This document shows positions 54,654 through 64,000 of a stretch of 64,000 nt of DNA, piece by piece; within the stretch, counting starts at the first letter, position 1, and each line of letters begins with the position of its first letter. The position numbers and the translations under genes were made by a program. Source of the stretch: Bin80 sp964291275 (lineage in GTDB: Bacteria; Bacteroidota; Rhodothermia; Rhodothermales; Bin80); the NCBI GenBank assembly GCA_964291275.2, contig OZ219800.1:1-64000 (forward strand). The letters run 5' to 3'. The notes under the pieces were generated by a model, which was not told the DNA's origin, searched no databases, and was given only the letters and a program-made list of their open reading frames with translations.

Positions 54654-56180
54654 ATGACTCAAATGAAACAACTTCCAGTACTGGCTACGTTGGTTCTATC
54701 TCTTATGATTGCCTCTTGTGATTCTGGCTTCGAAGAGATTAACGTGAATCCGACACAAGCCAACCAAGTGGACCCCAATTTCAAGTTGACCAATATTCAA
54801 CTCCGAATAAGCGGTGAGCGCTACGAGAACTGGCGGACTAACCTGATTTACAGTTCCGTCATGATTCAGCACTTTGCCACGCTGCCCACCTATTGGGCAG
54901 GGGATAAGTATACCTACATCGGATCGTATTCCGCAGCAATGTGGGATCGATATTACCCCAACATTGCCAGGAACGTTGAAGACCTGTTACAGCAAACTTC
55001 AGAGGATCCTGCAGACGCTAATCTCCATCATATCGCACAGGTCGTACGTGTAATCATGTACCATCGACTTACTGATCTCTATGGGGATATTCCATACTCA
55101 GAAGCAGGCAAGGGCTTCCTAGAAGGTATCACGCAGCCGAAATATGACGCTCAGTCAACGATCTACTCCGATATGCTGGCTAAGCTAGAGGCTGCTGCTA
55201 CGGGACTGAATGCCGCGAATCGCTCCTTTGGTGGTGGCGACCTGATGTATCAGGGAGATGTGGACAAATGGAGCAAACTGGCCAACTCGCTTATGCTGCG
55301 GTTAGGAATGCGACTAGTCAAAGTCGATCCTGGTGCAGCGCAAAGCTGGGTGCAGAAGGCAATTGCCGGCGGGACGATGGAGAGCAATGACGACATAGCT
55401 TATATTCCTCACAATGACCCCTCAGGCTGGCTCAATGGTAACGGTTCCGTATTCCTGGCAGATGGATCTCCGCGATTGAGCGAGTTCTTCGTTAATTGGA
55501 TGGTTAGTCGCGGTGATCCGCGTCTGTACGTCTATGGACAGAGTCCCGTTGCTGGTTCGGATCCAGTAGGGATGCCAAATGGCCGCATTACCGGTGGCTC
55601 AGATCCCAATAACGGTATCGAAAACCATTCCAGTTGGGTAAGCTGTGACTCAGGGGCCGAGCCGTGCGGAATGGATGTGTATATGGTCCCCAATGATGTG
55701 CTAAAGGGACAGGACGATCCAATGTTTTTCATGACATACGCTGAGGTCGAACTTCTCAAAGCTGAAGCAGCGCAGCGTGGCTGGTACAGCGGAGATGCTG
55801 CGATGCATTATGCAAATGGCGTTCGCGCCGCAATGGAGTACTTGGCAATGTATGGTGCAGCCGCAGATATACCAAGTGATGCTGTTGATGCCTACTTGGC
55901 AGCAAATCCCTACGATCCTGCAAACGGATTGAAAATGATTAACGAACAGCTGTGGGCTGCCGTCTTGCTGAACGAGTACGAAGCCTTTGCGAACTGGCGG
56001 CGTACGGGCTACCCCGAACTCGTTCCGGTGAATTATCCAGGCAATGTAACCGGTGGCACTATTCCGCGTCGCTTGCGGTATCGGGAGAATGAAGCTGTAG
56101 CTAACCCAGAAAACTATAATGCAGCAATTTCTTCGCAGGGTCCCGACGAATTCACAACACGAATTTGGTGGGATCGCTAG
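54654..56180 (+). CDS. SusD/RagB-type substrate-binding lipoprotein
   Basis: 508 residues with a lipoprotein signal (LATLVLSLMIASC; start at 54654, or 54663). The mature start GFEEINVNPTQANQVDPNF and the TPR-like helices around WAGDKYTYIGSYSAAMWDRYYPNIARNVEDLL match the SusD-like_2 group. The C-terminal region (NEYEAFANWRRTGYPELVPVNYPGN...IPRRLRYRENE) is typical. It forms the lid of the SusC transporter at the cell surface. Directly downstream of susC, followed by a strong bidirectional terminator. Confidence 0.93.
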   Translation: MTQMKQLPVLATLVLSLMIASCDSGFEEINVNPTQANQVDPNFKLTNIQLRISGERYENWRTNLIYSSVMIQHFATLPTYWAGDKYTYIGSYSAAMWDRYYPNIARNVEDLLQQTSEDPADANLHHIAQVVRVIMYHRLTDLYGDIPYSEAGKGFLEGITQPKYDAQSTIYSDMLAKLEAAATGLNAANRSFGGGDLMYQGDVDKWSKLANSLMLRLGMRLVKVDPGAAQSWVQKAIAGGTMESNDDIAYIPHNDPSGWLNGNGSVFLADGSPRLSEFFVNWMVSRGDPRLYVYGQSPVAGSDPVGMPNGRITGGSDPNNGIENHSSWVSCDSGAEPCGMDVYMVPNDVLKGQDDPMFFMTYAEVELLKAEAAQRGWYSGDAAMHYANGVRAAMEYLAMYGAAADIPSDAVDAYLAANPYDPANGLKMINEQLWAAVLLNEYEAFANWRRTGYPELVPVNYPGNVTGGTIPRRLRYRENEAVANPENYNAAISSQGPDEFTTRIWWDR

Positions 56181-56242
56181 ATCGTAATAGAGCAGACCTC
56201 GACTTGATAGTTGCAGGTTTGCCTGACGGTTTTGAATAAAAG

Positions 56243-56276
56243 AAAAGGGGCTCCGCTGAAGCGGGGCCCCTTTCTT
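56243..56276. terminator. Bidirectional intrinsic terminator between convergent genes
   Basis: Stem AAAGGGGCTCCGC / GCGGGGCCCCTTT with a TGAA loop and one G-T pair, followed by a T-rich tract (TTTCTTTATT) and preceded by an A-rich one on the other side. It sits between the susD stop (56180) and the stop of the minus-strand gene ending at 56276, so it can end both transcripts. Confidence 0.9.
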
Positions 56277-57979
56277 TATTCCTTGAAGTCCAGTTCCAGT
56301 GATCTGGAGACCGAGGTATTCGCGACCCTATCGTTGATTGTTAGCGTAAGCGTGAAAGGCCCTGGAATGGCCCAGCGTCCAATATCTACAGCAATGAATT
56401 CGCGTACAGTTGAGAATTCTCCCTCATACTCAAAGGAAGCAGCAATCGGTGGCTTGCCCTCACCACTCAGTGAATACTCAACAATGTAGTTGGTGCGATC
56501 TTGCTCGTCAAAACGCAGAAAGTACGCTTCAAAGTACAAGGCAAGCGGGGTAGTTGCATTAATTATCTTACTCAAGTAGGGAAGTGCACCGTCGAAGTTT
56601 TTTGGGGATTCCAAAAAGAGTGGTTTCAAGTCACTGATCTCCAAAGAAGCTCCATCTCCCCGAAGAGCCTCCAAGGTATCGATAGAGGTAACACCTATCG
56701 CCCAGGCAGCTGCAGGCTGTGGAGGTATGGAGTCTGGAACAGTCCAATGTAACGACCACTGCATTGCTACGGGTGATGCAGAGCTGAAATTGGGGATTAT
56801 CCAGGATTGAATAGGCGTTTCCTGACCGGTGTCCTGTGGCAAATGGTATCGTCGAATACGAATCTCTTTGGGATCAAATTCTTCGCCTCGTTTTGCCAGT
56901 GCCACACTCAATATGAAATCAGAAGAGATGGCTTGTCTCAGTTGTTGCAAACGACGTGTCATGCTTCGACTAGGTCGAAGCGTATTCAAATCAATATTCC
57001 AGTAAGCTTCCAGTCGAGTAGAGCCATCCCGTTCCAAAAAGCGGATGAACCGCGTCTGCGGTTTGAGCTCCACGGCATTGCCGTACACATGGGTTACGCT
57101 GGTTGGGACAGTTTTTGCCCGGCGTAGCTGATGTTGATCATCTCGAGTCCTTGTATCCTGGATTGCCTTCTGCGAGAATTCGTATGGTGCGAGAGGCTCC
57201 GAGGTGGGAAGTGTTGTGTAGTTAACGACAGCATCGTACACTGCACCATAATGGTCGTGCTCCATTGCCAGTTGCCCAAAGATATCTTCCATCCACGCGA
57301 GGAGTATCTCTACACTTCTTCTACCTCGAAGGTTTGGGGGTATAAGGGCTTCGGGGGAATCAATCCGGTACGGCCTGCGACGAGATAGCTGTACAAAGAG
57401 ATAATGAGCGTCATCGTGGACATCACGATAGACCCATATCTCATTCCGCGGCAATCGAAACTCTAGTGGTAAGGTTAGAAGCCTGGGGCTTTGAAGGGTT
57501 ATAATAGCTTCCCTCCAAGGCCTGCCCAGCCGCACAAAAACACGACCTCGGTCGTCCACGCCAAGCGGGTCTCTTCGATGAGCATACTCACGCTGAGCAT
57601 GGTAAATCCTGTACAGATGTTCTTCGACTCGTTCATTGTACAAGGTTGCCGGCAATGGATCCTGTTGATGCCACCAAGACACGATTGCGGCAGCATCGTC
57701 GGGCGTGCCTTTATCTGCTATAAGTGCTTCTACCGATCTATTGATCGGCGATTCTTCGGGAGTAATGAGTGCTACCCAGTGTAAATGGCGTACCAATGCT
57801 TCCTTGTCTCCAACTTCTGCATCAGCAGCTTTGCCAAGCCAGTCAAGGTATGCAGCAGCGGCTTCCGCATAAAGGGGGACAGTCTCTTCGGTAAAGACCC
57901 GTGCAATATCTGCTTCTTGGGCCAATAATGGGGAAACTGCAAGTAATTGAAGCCTGCAAATGGAAAGAACCCGTATCAT
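56276..57979 (-). CDS. Exported GWxTD-domain-like protein
   Basis: 567 residues with a signal peptide (LSICRLQLLAVSPLLAQ). An N-terminal helical part with TPR-like character is followed, near residues 135-190, by YAHRRDPLGVDDRGRVFVRLGRP and LPRNEIWVYRD. This is the pattern of GWxTD-domain proteins (DDRGRVYIRYGEP and a following W-Y strand in the family), although the GWxTD tetrad itself is replaced here. The C-terminal half is beta-rich. These proteins are widespread in Bacteroidota/Rhodothermota near transport or surface genes; function unknown. It is convergent with susD and divergent from the FG-GAP gene with only 45 bases between starts. Confidence 0.6.
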   Translation of the reverse strand: MIRVLSICRLQLLAVSPLLAQEADIARVFTEETVPLYAEAAAAYLDWLGKAADAEVGDKEALVRHLHWVALITPEESPINRSVEALIADKGTPDDAAAIVSWWHQQDPLPATLYNERVEEHLYRIYHAQREYAHRRDPLGVDDRGRVFVRLGRPWREAIITLQSPRLLTLPLEFRLPRNEIWVYRDVHDDAHYLFVQLSRRRPYRIDSPEALIPPNLRGRRSVEILLAWMEDIFGQLAMEHDHYGAVYDAVVNYTTLPTSEPLAPYEFSQKAIQDTRTRDDQHQLRRAKTVPTSVTHVYGNAVELKPQTRFIRFLERDGSTRLEAYWNIDLNTLRPSRSMTRRLQQLRQAISSDFILSVALAKRGEEFDPKEIRIRRYHLPQDTGQETPIQSWIIPNFSSASPVAMQWSLHWTVPDSIPPQPAAAWAIGVTSIDTLEALRGDGASLEISDLKPLFLESPKNFDGALPYLSKIINATTPLALYFEAYFLRFDEQDRTNYIVEYSLSGEGKPPIAASFEYEGEFSTVREFIAVDIGRWAIPGPFTLTLTINDRVANTSVSRSLELDFKE

Positions 57980-58024
57980 CTTCGTTGGACTCCGCCATAA
58001 CGGAAGCTGGAAAGGAACACGTGC

Positions 58025-61000
58025 ATGCTAGTAACCCGTCGAAAAATCGTCATAAGCTCAATAAGTTTGGTAGTACTTATCGGCTGTACGCGTGAGCGGC
58101 CATTATTTACGCTCATGGAGAAGACCGGTATTACCTTTGAAAATAGAATTGTAGAGCAAGATGCGTTTAATGTGCTGGAATATGAATACTTCTATAACGG
58201 GGGAGGGGTTGCAGCAGGAGATCTGAACAATGATGGTCTGGTAGATCTGTATTTCACGGCTAATATGGTGCCCGATCAACTTTATCTGAACCGAGGCGAT
58301 TGGGCATTTGAAGATATAACCGAGCAAACAGGCATAATACACGAGCCAACCTGGACCACGGGGGTAACCATGATTGACATCAATGATGACGGCTGGTTGG
58401 ATATTTATGTTTGCCGCAGTGGCAATGTTGCGACAGACCGCCGCCGCAATGCACTCTATGTGAATCAGGGCAATCTCACCTTCAAAGATGAAGCGGCAAG
58501 GTATGGGCTGGATGATCCTTCTTATTCCAATCATGCCACGTTTTTCGATTATGATAGGGATGGAGACCTAGACATGTATCTGTTGAACCACTCCATACGA
58601 CGATATTCTCACTTCGTTGTAGACTATATGCGTGAACAGCGCGATTCGTTGGCAGGCGATAAACTCTTTCGCAACGATGATGGAATGTTCACAGATGTAA
58701 GTGGAGCAGCTGGCATCATCGGTAATCCGTTGGGTTATGGTCTGAGCGTCGTTGTTAGCGACATCAATGGAGATCTTTGGCCCGACCTCTATATATCGAA
58801 TGATTATATCGAGGACGACTATTTGTACATCAATCAGCAGAACGGTACGTTCGCTGAATCAATTCGATCATACCTGACGCACACTTCATATGCGTCCATG
58901 GGAGCTGACATTGCTGATATTAACAATGATCTGCAGGCAGATATTCTAACGCTGGATATGCTAGCGGAAGACAATATTCGCCAGAAAGTACTCAAGGGTC
59001 CCGAAAACTACAAGTTTTACGCGCAATTACGTGCAGATGGGTTTCATGAGCAATATATGCGCAATATGCTCCATCTGCGTCGTGGAGCTGATTTTGTAGA
59101 GATCGGACAACTTTCAGGCGTTTCAAATACGGATTGGAGTTGGGCCCCACTTTTTGCCGATCTGGACAGAGACGGTCTAAAAGATTTGATTATAACTAAC
59201 GGCTATCTGCGTGACTATACTGATCTCGATTTTCTGTCGACTACGTTACCCAATGCGTCAAAAGCAGCTGAAATGCGTGGAGAAGCTGTATCAGGATTAG
59301 CCCTCGTAGAGCAGATGTCCTCAACGCGCGTAGCGAACTACGTCTTCAGAGGACGGGATGGTATTCATTTTGAAAATGTTACCATTGACTGGGGGATGGA
59401 GCTACCAACACACTCCAATGGTATGACTCTGGCGGACTTGGATGGAGACCTTGATTTAGATCTTGTTGTGAATAACGTTAACCAACAAGCATTGCTTTAT
59501 CGCAATGAGTCAGAAGAACAGGGGAGGGGAACAGCATTGAGAGTGGTTTTGGAGGGATTCCCAGGTAATAGCAACGGCGTGGGGTCCAAGGTGATCCTCC
59601 ACGGCGAGGGAGATGCGTCGATAATGCAGGAGGCGGTTTTTGTTCGTGGCTACCTTTCATCTCTTGAGCCGGCCTTGGTTTTTGGAACGGGGCAATGGGA
59701 CGAGGTCGATATAGATGTTTACTGGCCTGATGGGCGCTTACAGCAATTGAAGAATATTGCCACCAATCAGACAGTCAGCATTAAGTACAGCGATACGTTT
59801 CCAGTAGGATCATTGCCAGCCACTACCCAAAAAGATAGGTACTTCTTTGTGCGAGATTATGCCTCTGGGCTTGACTACGAGCATGCAGAAGACGTTTACT
59901 CTGACTGGGATATCCAGCCACTTTTGCCTCGGGATTTGGCTTACGAGGGGCCGGCTCTAACGAGCGGAGATGTGAACGGGGACAACCTTACTGACATCTT
60001 CCTGGGAGGTGGTCGAGGTCAGGCAGCGTCGCTATACCTACAACAATTAGATGGTACATATGTAGGTGTGGGACTTCCGGCATTTGAACAGCATGCAGAG
60101 TATGAGGATGTTGATGCTGTTTTCGCTGATTTTTCTGGGGACGGCGCTCTTGACCTTTACGTGGTGAGTGGAGTGAGCCCTGATCCCGCATACTGGCAGG
60201 ACCGTCTTTACATTAATACTGGCTTTGGTAACCTATTGCATACCCCCCACCTGTTGCCGCCCATCCATACGGTAACAAGTACTGTCGCATCAAACGATAT
60301 AGACGGCGATGGCGATATAGACTTATTTATTGGTGGATTCCATATTCCCGGGGAGTTCGGAAAAGCTCCACGCAGTTATCTGTTGGAAAATACACCGGAG
60401 GGTTTTCAGGATCGGACAGCTTCCTGGGCACCGGAGCTACAGAATCCTGGAATGCTAACGACTTCTGTCTGGGCAGATGTTCACGGTGATGAGAGGGAGG
60501 AACTGTTAATTGCGGGACACTGGATGACAATTCGAGCCTTTTGCGTGCGAGAATCTCCCATTCTGGAGGAATGCACAGCATCCTTACTCTTGGCAGATCA
60601 GAGTGGGCTGTGGAATCAGATTGTGCCCGCCGATTTAGACATGGATGGGGATACAGATCTTATTGCCGGGAATAGGGGTTGGAATGCACAGATTCGGATT
60701 TCTCCCGAGTATCCAGCTAGTCTGTATGTAGGTGATCTGGATCGTTCCAGCACGTGGGATATTATATACAGCGGTTTTGTTATGGGCTTGGAAGTGCCCG
60801 TTGCTTCCCGGGACCAAATGGTTGCCCAGCTACCAGATGTGCGTCTACGATTTCCGAAATACTCAGATTATGCGGCCGCTACTATCGGTGAAGTTTTGTT
60901 TGGGTATGAGGAAACAACAACCTCACTCGAGGTAAATAACAGTGCCACAGTTATCCTTGAATTAACCGAGAGTGGTACATTTGAATCTAGGCCATTACCG

Positions 61001-61309
61001 TTAGCTGCACAATTTGCACCCGTCAGGGACGCTCTTGTTATGGATATTAATCAAGACGAGAGCCAGGACATTCTTTTAATAGGCAACGATTATGCCAATA
61101 GGGCAGAGGAGGGCCGCATGAGCAGTGGCAGGGGCTTGGTACTGTTTGGGGATGGTACACTGCATTTTCAGGAAGTAAAAAACAGTGGTTTTTGGATGCG
61201 CGGAGATGCACGTAGACTGATCAGGGTTGATAATCGTGTGATTGTAGCGAATAATAGTGGTCCGTTGGATATATTTTGGATCCGGGATGGAGCAGAGTAT
61301 AATCCTTGA
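58025..61309 (+). CDS. FG-GAP/VCBS-repeat lipoprotein with ASPIC/UnbV domain
   Basis: 1094 residues. Lipoprotein signal (SSISLVVLIGC). Many calcium-binding-type FG-GAP/VCBS repeats of the form GDLNNDGLVDLYFTAN, DINDDGWLDIYVCRSG, DYDRDGDLDMYLLNH, about a dozen in two blocks (about 60-500 and 640-1060). Between them, at about 505-590, is an ASPIC/UnbV segment (VVLEGFPGNSNGVGSKVILH, then FGTGQWDEVDIDVYWPDG). This is the CRTAC1-like architecture often found beside SusCD pairs in Bacteroidota. Probable role: surface-exposed propeller adhesin or glycan-binding partner of the SusCD system; inference from context. Confidence 0.88.
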   Translation: MLVTRRKIVISSISLVVLIGCTRERPLFTLMEKTGITFENRIVEQDAFNVLEYEYFYNGGGVAAGDLNNDGLVDLYFTANMVPDQLYLNRGDWAFEDITEQTGIIHEPTWTTGVTMIDINDDGWLDIYVCRSGNVATDRRRNALYVNQGNLTFKDEAARYGLDDPSYSNHATFFDYDRDGDLDMYLLNHSIRRYSHFVVDYMREQRDSLAGDKLFRNDDGMFTDVSGAAGIIGNPLGYGLSVVVSDINGDLWPDLYISNDYIEDDYLYINQQNGTFAESIRSYLTHTSYASMGADIADINNDLQADILTLDMLAEDNIRQKVLKGPENYKFYAQLRADGFHEQYMRNMLHLRRGADFVEIGQLSGVSNTDWSWAPLFADLDRDGLKDLIITNGYLRDYTDLDFLSTTLPNASKAAEMRGEAVSGLALVEQMSSTRVANYVFRGRDGIHFENVTIDWGMELPTHSNGMTLADLDGDLDLDLVVNNVNQQALLYRNESEEQGRGTALRVVLEGFPGNSNGVGSKVILHGEGDASIMQEAVFVRGYLSSLEPALVFGTGQWDEVDIDVYWPDGRLQQLKNIATNQTVSIKYSDTFPVGSLPATTQKDRYFFVRDYASGLDYEHAEDVYSDWDIQPLLPRDLAYEGPALTSGDVNGDNLTDIFLGGGRGQAASLYLQQLDGTYVGVGLPAFEQHAEYEDVDAVFADFSGDGALDLYVVSGVSPDPAYWQDRLYINTGFGNLLHTPHLLPPIHTVTSTVASNDIDGDGDIDLFIGGFHIPGEFGKAPRSYLLENTPEGFQDRTASWAPELQNPGMLTTSVWADVHGDEREELLIAGHWMTIRAFCVRESPILEECTASLLLADQSGLWNQIVPADLDMDGDTDLIAGNRGWNAQIRISPEYPASLYVGDLDRSSTWDIIYSGFVMGLEVPVASRDQMVAQLPDVRLRFPKYSDYAAATIGEVLFGYEETTTSLEVNNSATVILELTESGTFESRPLPLAAQFAPVRDALVMDINQDESQDILLIGNDYANRAEEGRMSSGRGLVLFGDGTLHFQEVKNSGFWMRGDARRLIRVDNRVIVANNSGPLDIFWIRDGAEYNP

Positions 61310-61479
61310 TTATTGATCCCTTCCAAAAACATCGCAGAACTAAGTGGGACTTCAATAAATATAGTGAATTAGTCCTGATCTTATCCAATTCTGGGCTAAG
61401 GTTTCAGACGATTTATCGCGTCATGCGTCATTCTACTCAAAGGTTTTATCTTTCATTTTTTCGACAATCACGAATCGTA

Positions 61480-62736
61480 ATGGGGGTGAAGATTAGAGGA
61501 ATAAACAAGGTTTATGGCATTTCGTCACCTTGGTCAATTTCGGAGGTAACAGCGGATCATGATGCCGAGGAGGCCCATATCCATGTGATCTGTACGGATG
61601 AATCCAAGCTTCGGTGTCCAAAATGTGATCAAGCGAGTCCGGTGTATGATCGTCGGACTCGGAGTTGGCGTCATCTGGATACCGGAAAATATCGTACAAT
61701 CGTAACGACGCAGTTACCTCGTGTAAAGTGTGCAGAACACGGAGTGGTGACGATTTCGCCCCCTTGGGCGGATCGGAGTGTACGCATGACCTATGAATTT
61801 GAGGCGCTGGTCATTGATCTGCTTCGGGAGTCAACGATCTCGTCAGTGTGTCGGCTCCTGCAGATGAGTTGGCCTGCGGATGCAGGGATTATGGACCGCG
61901 CAGTGGAACGGGGGCTTGATCGCAGAAAGGCGCAACCGGTTGCCCATGTGTGTGTGGATGAGACCTCGTATAAAAAAGGCCATAAGTATATCACCGTGGT
62001 CTCAGATTCTCAAACGGGTACGGTGCTGTTTGTCAAGGAAAAGCGCACCCATGCGAGTCTGGATGCTTATTATGAAGGCTGTTCTACTGAGCAACTGGAA
62101 GCGATTGAAAGTGTGAGCATGGATATGTGGCCTGCCTATATCAAGTCCACGAAAAAACATGTTCCAGATGCGGCATCCAAGATTGCATTTGATCGTTTTC
62201 ATGTGGCGAAAAAGATTGGAGGGGCGGTGGATAAAGTCCGTCGGCAGGAGAACCGAGAATTGCGGAAAGCGGGCATTGATGATCTCACCGGGACCAAGTA
62301 TGACTGGCTGACCAACAAACAGAATATGTCGGTCCGCCAAAAGAAGCGATTCAAGGCGTTAAAGGATAGTTCGTTGAAAACGGCCCGTGCCTGGGCCATC
62401 AAAGAATTGTCCCAGAAATTGTGGCACTATAAGAGCCGAACCTGGGCACGCAAAGCTTGGGAAAAATGGTTGTCCTGGGCCTCACGTTGCCGGCTTGAAG
62501 ACATGGTTAAAGTTGCCAAGACGGTCAGAAAACACCTTTGGGGAATTCTCAATGCGATCATTCTCAAAGCCAGCAATGGGCCAGCAGAAAGCATCAACAG
62601 TCGAATCAAAACGATCAAAGTCCGTTGCCGCGGATTTCGAAATACCAAGCGGTTAGCAAATGCAATCTACTTCTATCTCGGTGGACTGGATCTATATCCA
62701 GATGCTGTCTCAAAAACAAGGGTTTCACTAAATTAG
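61480..62736 (+). CDS. ISL3-family transposase (second lineage)
   Basis: 418 residues from the ATG at 61480; the open frame reaches back to 61306 but those residues have no family match. Cysteine pairs LRCPKC and VKCAEH, then the DDE residues in VCVDETSYKKGHKY, VSMDMWPAYI and NGPAESINSRIK. All are intact. Its TAG stop (62734-62736) is made of the first three bases of the ISNCY-like copy C, so the original 3' end of this IS is gone or overlapped. The remnant at 26848-27105 belongs to this lineage. Confidence 0.9.
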   Translation: MGVKIRGINKVYGISSPWSISEVTADHDAEEAHIHVICTDESKLRCPKCDQASPVYDRRTRSWRHLDTGKYRTIVTTQLPRVKCAEHGVVTISPPWADRSVRMTYEFEALVIDLLRESTISSVCRLLQMSWPADAGIMDRAVERGLDRRKAQPVAHVCVDETSYKKGHKYITVVSDSQTGTVLFVKEKRTHASLDAYYEGCSTEQLEAIESVSMDMWPAYIKSTKKHVPDAASKIAFDRFHVAKKIGGAVDKVRRQENRELRKAGIDDLTGTKYDWLTNKQNMSVRQKKRFKALKDSSLKTARAWAIKELSQKLWHYKSRTWARKAWEKWLSWASRCRLEDMVKVAKTVRKHLWGILNAIILKASNGPAESINSRIKTIKVRCRGFRNTKRLANAIYFYLGGLDLYPDAVSKTRVSLN

Positions 62737-64000
62737 TGCTTGTCAGAGAATAGGTCATTTTCGCGATTCTTGCTATACTCATAACAATCTGGGCCCATAA
62801 TTGTGGCGTCGTTGGTGGAGTTTCGGGGGAATCAGGTGCCTTTCGGCTTGCTGAATGGTCACTGGAAGACATTTTTTGCTCTCCGATGCAGCTGGGACGC
62901 GACCATGCGTGCCAACCCGACGTATGTCTGCCTTTCCGCTTATGGCGGAGCCTGTCCAAATTCCTTCGGTAGGATCACAGCGGCGCTACGCCGCTCGTTT
63001 TCGGGCCCGATGCCAGCGCTTGAGCCGCTCTTCTTTCCGCTTCAACTGCAAGCCAAGACGATGTACGTTGGCCGCGACCACAGAGAGCGCTACCGTGCGA
63101 CCAAACCCCTCCTTACCATGCGTACGCACCAAGTCCAGTCCGCGCTGGTTCAAATTGTTGATCGCGGATTCTACCGCCGGATGCTGACGACGACCCTCCA
63201 CAAAGTCCGGAGCGGATGCGCGCTCCTTGTCCGCATGACTTAAACGCCCCCGCTTCGGCATAATCACCAGTTCCAACATTTGCTCCAATGCGCGCCGGTT
63301 GTGTTCCGATGAATACCCCGTATCCATGCTGCACGAAGTCAGGGACGGGTACAGTGTCTTGGCCTCCCGTAAAAAATCCACGATCATTGACGAATCGACC
63401 CCCTCGTAGAGCACCTGGTAGTAAAGAATGTACCGATGCTGGTCCTCCAAGACGCAGACCGGGAGGCCCAACTCCGCCTGTACCCCCGCCTTACCTTTGC
63501 TGATCCAACGCGTATGCGGCTCGTGAACCGAGAAAATCTTCTCCGAATGCGGAATCTTTTCGCCCCTGAGCAACCGCCGATCCACCTGATCGATCAGTTT
63601 CAAGCTGCATTCCAGGTAATGTAGCCCCTTATCACTGCAATCTGCCCCCAACCTCCGCTGCGAAGCCAACGCCTTCTTCACCAGCTTTCTGCAGTGGCAC
63701 AGGTATTTGCGCACCCGATCACGACGACGCCAGCCCCGTGACCTGCGTACCCCTTGAAACAAACGATCAAGCCGCTTTTCCCAATCCGACGCCTTGCGCC
63801 AGCCCGGCAGGCCGTGCGAACGGCTCATACGTGCCGACTCCCGAAGCAAACAACCCACCGCATCCCTTAGCAGATTCACATCCGTAGGCCAATGAACATG
63901 CGTCTTCGTCACCGCTGAATCTACCCTGCAACGTAACCCTTCCTCCTGGGCCTTCTTCGTAAGTTCTGCGTGCCCATGTTCCACCACAACCTTGTTGATC
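62734..64000 (-). mobile_element. ISNCY-like insertion sequence, copy C (right end outside window)
   Basis: Begins with the same end as copy B (TAGTGCTTGTCAGAGAATA) and is nearly identical to it to the window edge. It directly abuts the ISL3 gene; the junction shares TTAGTG with the intact ISL3 3' sequence seen at the 26.8-kb remnant. Confidence 0.82.
62986..64000 (-). CDS. ISNCY-type transposase, copy C, 5' end outside window
   Basis: C-terminal 338 residues of the same 483-residue transposase as copies A and B. The frame is open to the window edge. All three acidic positions (CRVDSAVTKTH, CSMDTGYSS, HPAVESAIN) are inside the part seen. It differs from copy B at only a handful of residues, indicating recent transposition. 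Confidence 0.85.
   Translation of the reverse strand, partial: INKVVVEHGHAELTKKAQEEGLRCRVDSAVTKTHVHWPTDVNLLRDAVGCLLRESARMSRSHGLPGWRKASDWEKRLDRLFQGVRRSRGWRRRDRVRKYLCHCRKLVKKALASQRRLGADCSDKGLHYLECSLKLIDQVDRRLLRGEKIPHSEKIFSVHEPHTRWISKGKAGVQAELGLPVCVLEDQHRYILYYQVLYEGVDSSMIVDFLREAKTLYPSLTSCSMDTGYSSEHNRRALEQMLELVIMPKRGRLSHADKERASAPDFVEGRRQHPAVESAINNLNQRGLDLVRTHGKEGFGRTVALSVVAANVHRLGLQLKRKEERLKRWHRARKRAA

Noticed and set aside
1..64000. tRNA, rRNA, CRISPR or replication-origin features
   Set aside because: Looked for in all intergenic stretches; none was convincing by eye. A covariance-model scan would settle small RNAs.

Overview
The window looks like an IS-rich chromosome segment from a Bacteroidota/Rhodothermota-type bacterium. 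The evidence is a SusC/SusD pair, two exported proteins with C-terminal NYPNPF-type (type IX secretion) sorting domains, and a compact arginine operon with the transcarbamylase used by the acylated-ornithine pathway. Mobile-element load is high: two intact and two decayed ISL3-type transposases, three copies of an ISNCY-like element, a complete IS256-type element with two genes, an IS4-type element, a truncated IS1634-type gene and an IstB stub. Such loads are common in symbionts or recently bottlenecked lineages; that lifestyle is inference.

Layout. 1-3897: a Calx-beta repeat protein with an autotransporter-like barrel; the passenger is broken by about ten frameshifts and the barrel frame is open. 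4048-15096: one co-directional cluster of an Ig/PKD-repeat exported protein (one frameshift), a small exported protein, ExbD-like 1, a TonB/TolA-like single-span protein, ExbD-like 2, a helical-repeat lipoprotein (one frameshift), an usher-like outer-membrane protein and an ExbB-like channel protein. I read it as an envelope machine coupling a proton-driven ExbB/ExbD motor to an usher-type pore and long adhesin-like substrates. 15160-22754: IS debris around a 14-blade WD40 protein, an IS4-type transposase with a DruA-like N-terminus, an HNH protein and a DUF2513-like protein. 22928-26677: subtilase with leucine-rich repeats. 27128-29452: two-gene IS256-type element with a 7-bp target duplication.

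29563-39218 (+): ilvB-ilvN-ilvC-leuB-leuA-leuC-leuD-cimA, a branched-chain amino-acid operon including citramalate synthase, so isoleucine can be made from pyruvate. 39220-43045: two ISNCY-like elements in tandem, 7 bp apart. 43153-49382 (-): argG-argC-argD-argF'-argB-argE with overlapping or near-overlapping genes. 49963-51198: ISL3 transposase. 51446-61309: SusC, SusD, a bidirectional terminator, a convergent GWxTD-like protein and a large FG-GAP/ASPIC lipoprotein. 61480-64000: ISL3 transposase abutting a third ISNCY-like copy that runs off the window.

The two most original signals are the proton-motor/usher locus and the two-gene IS256-type element, whose first gene appears to be a catalytically dead paralogue of its own transposase. 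No rRNA, tRNA or CRISPR array was recognised.
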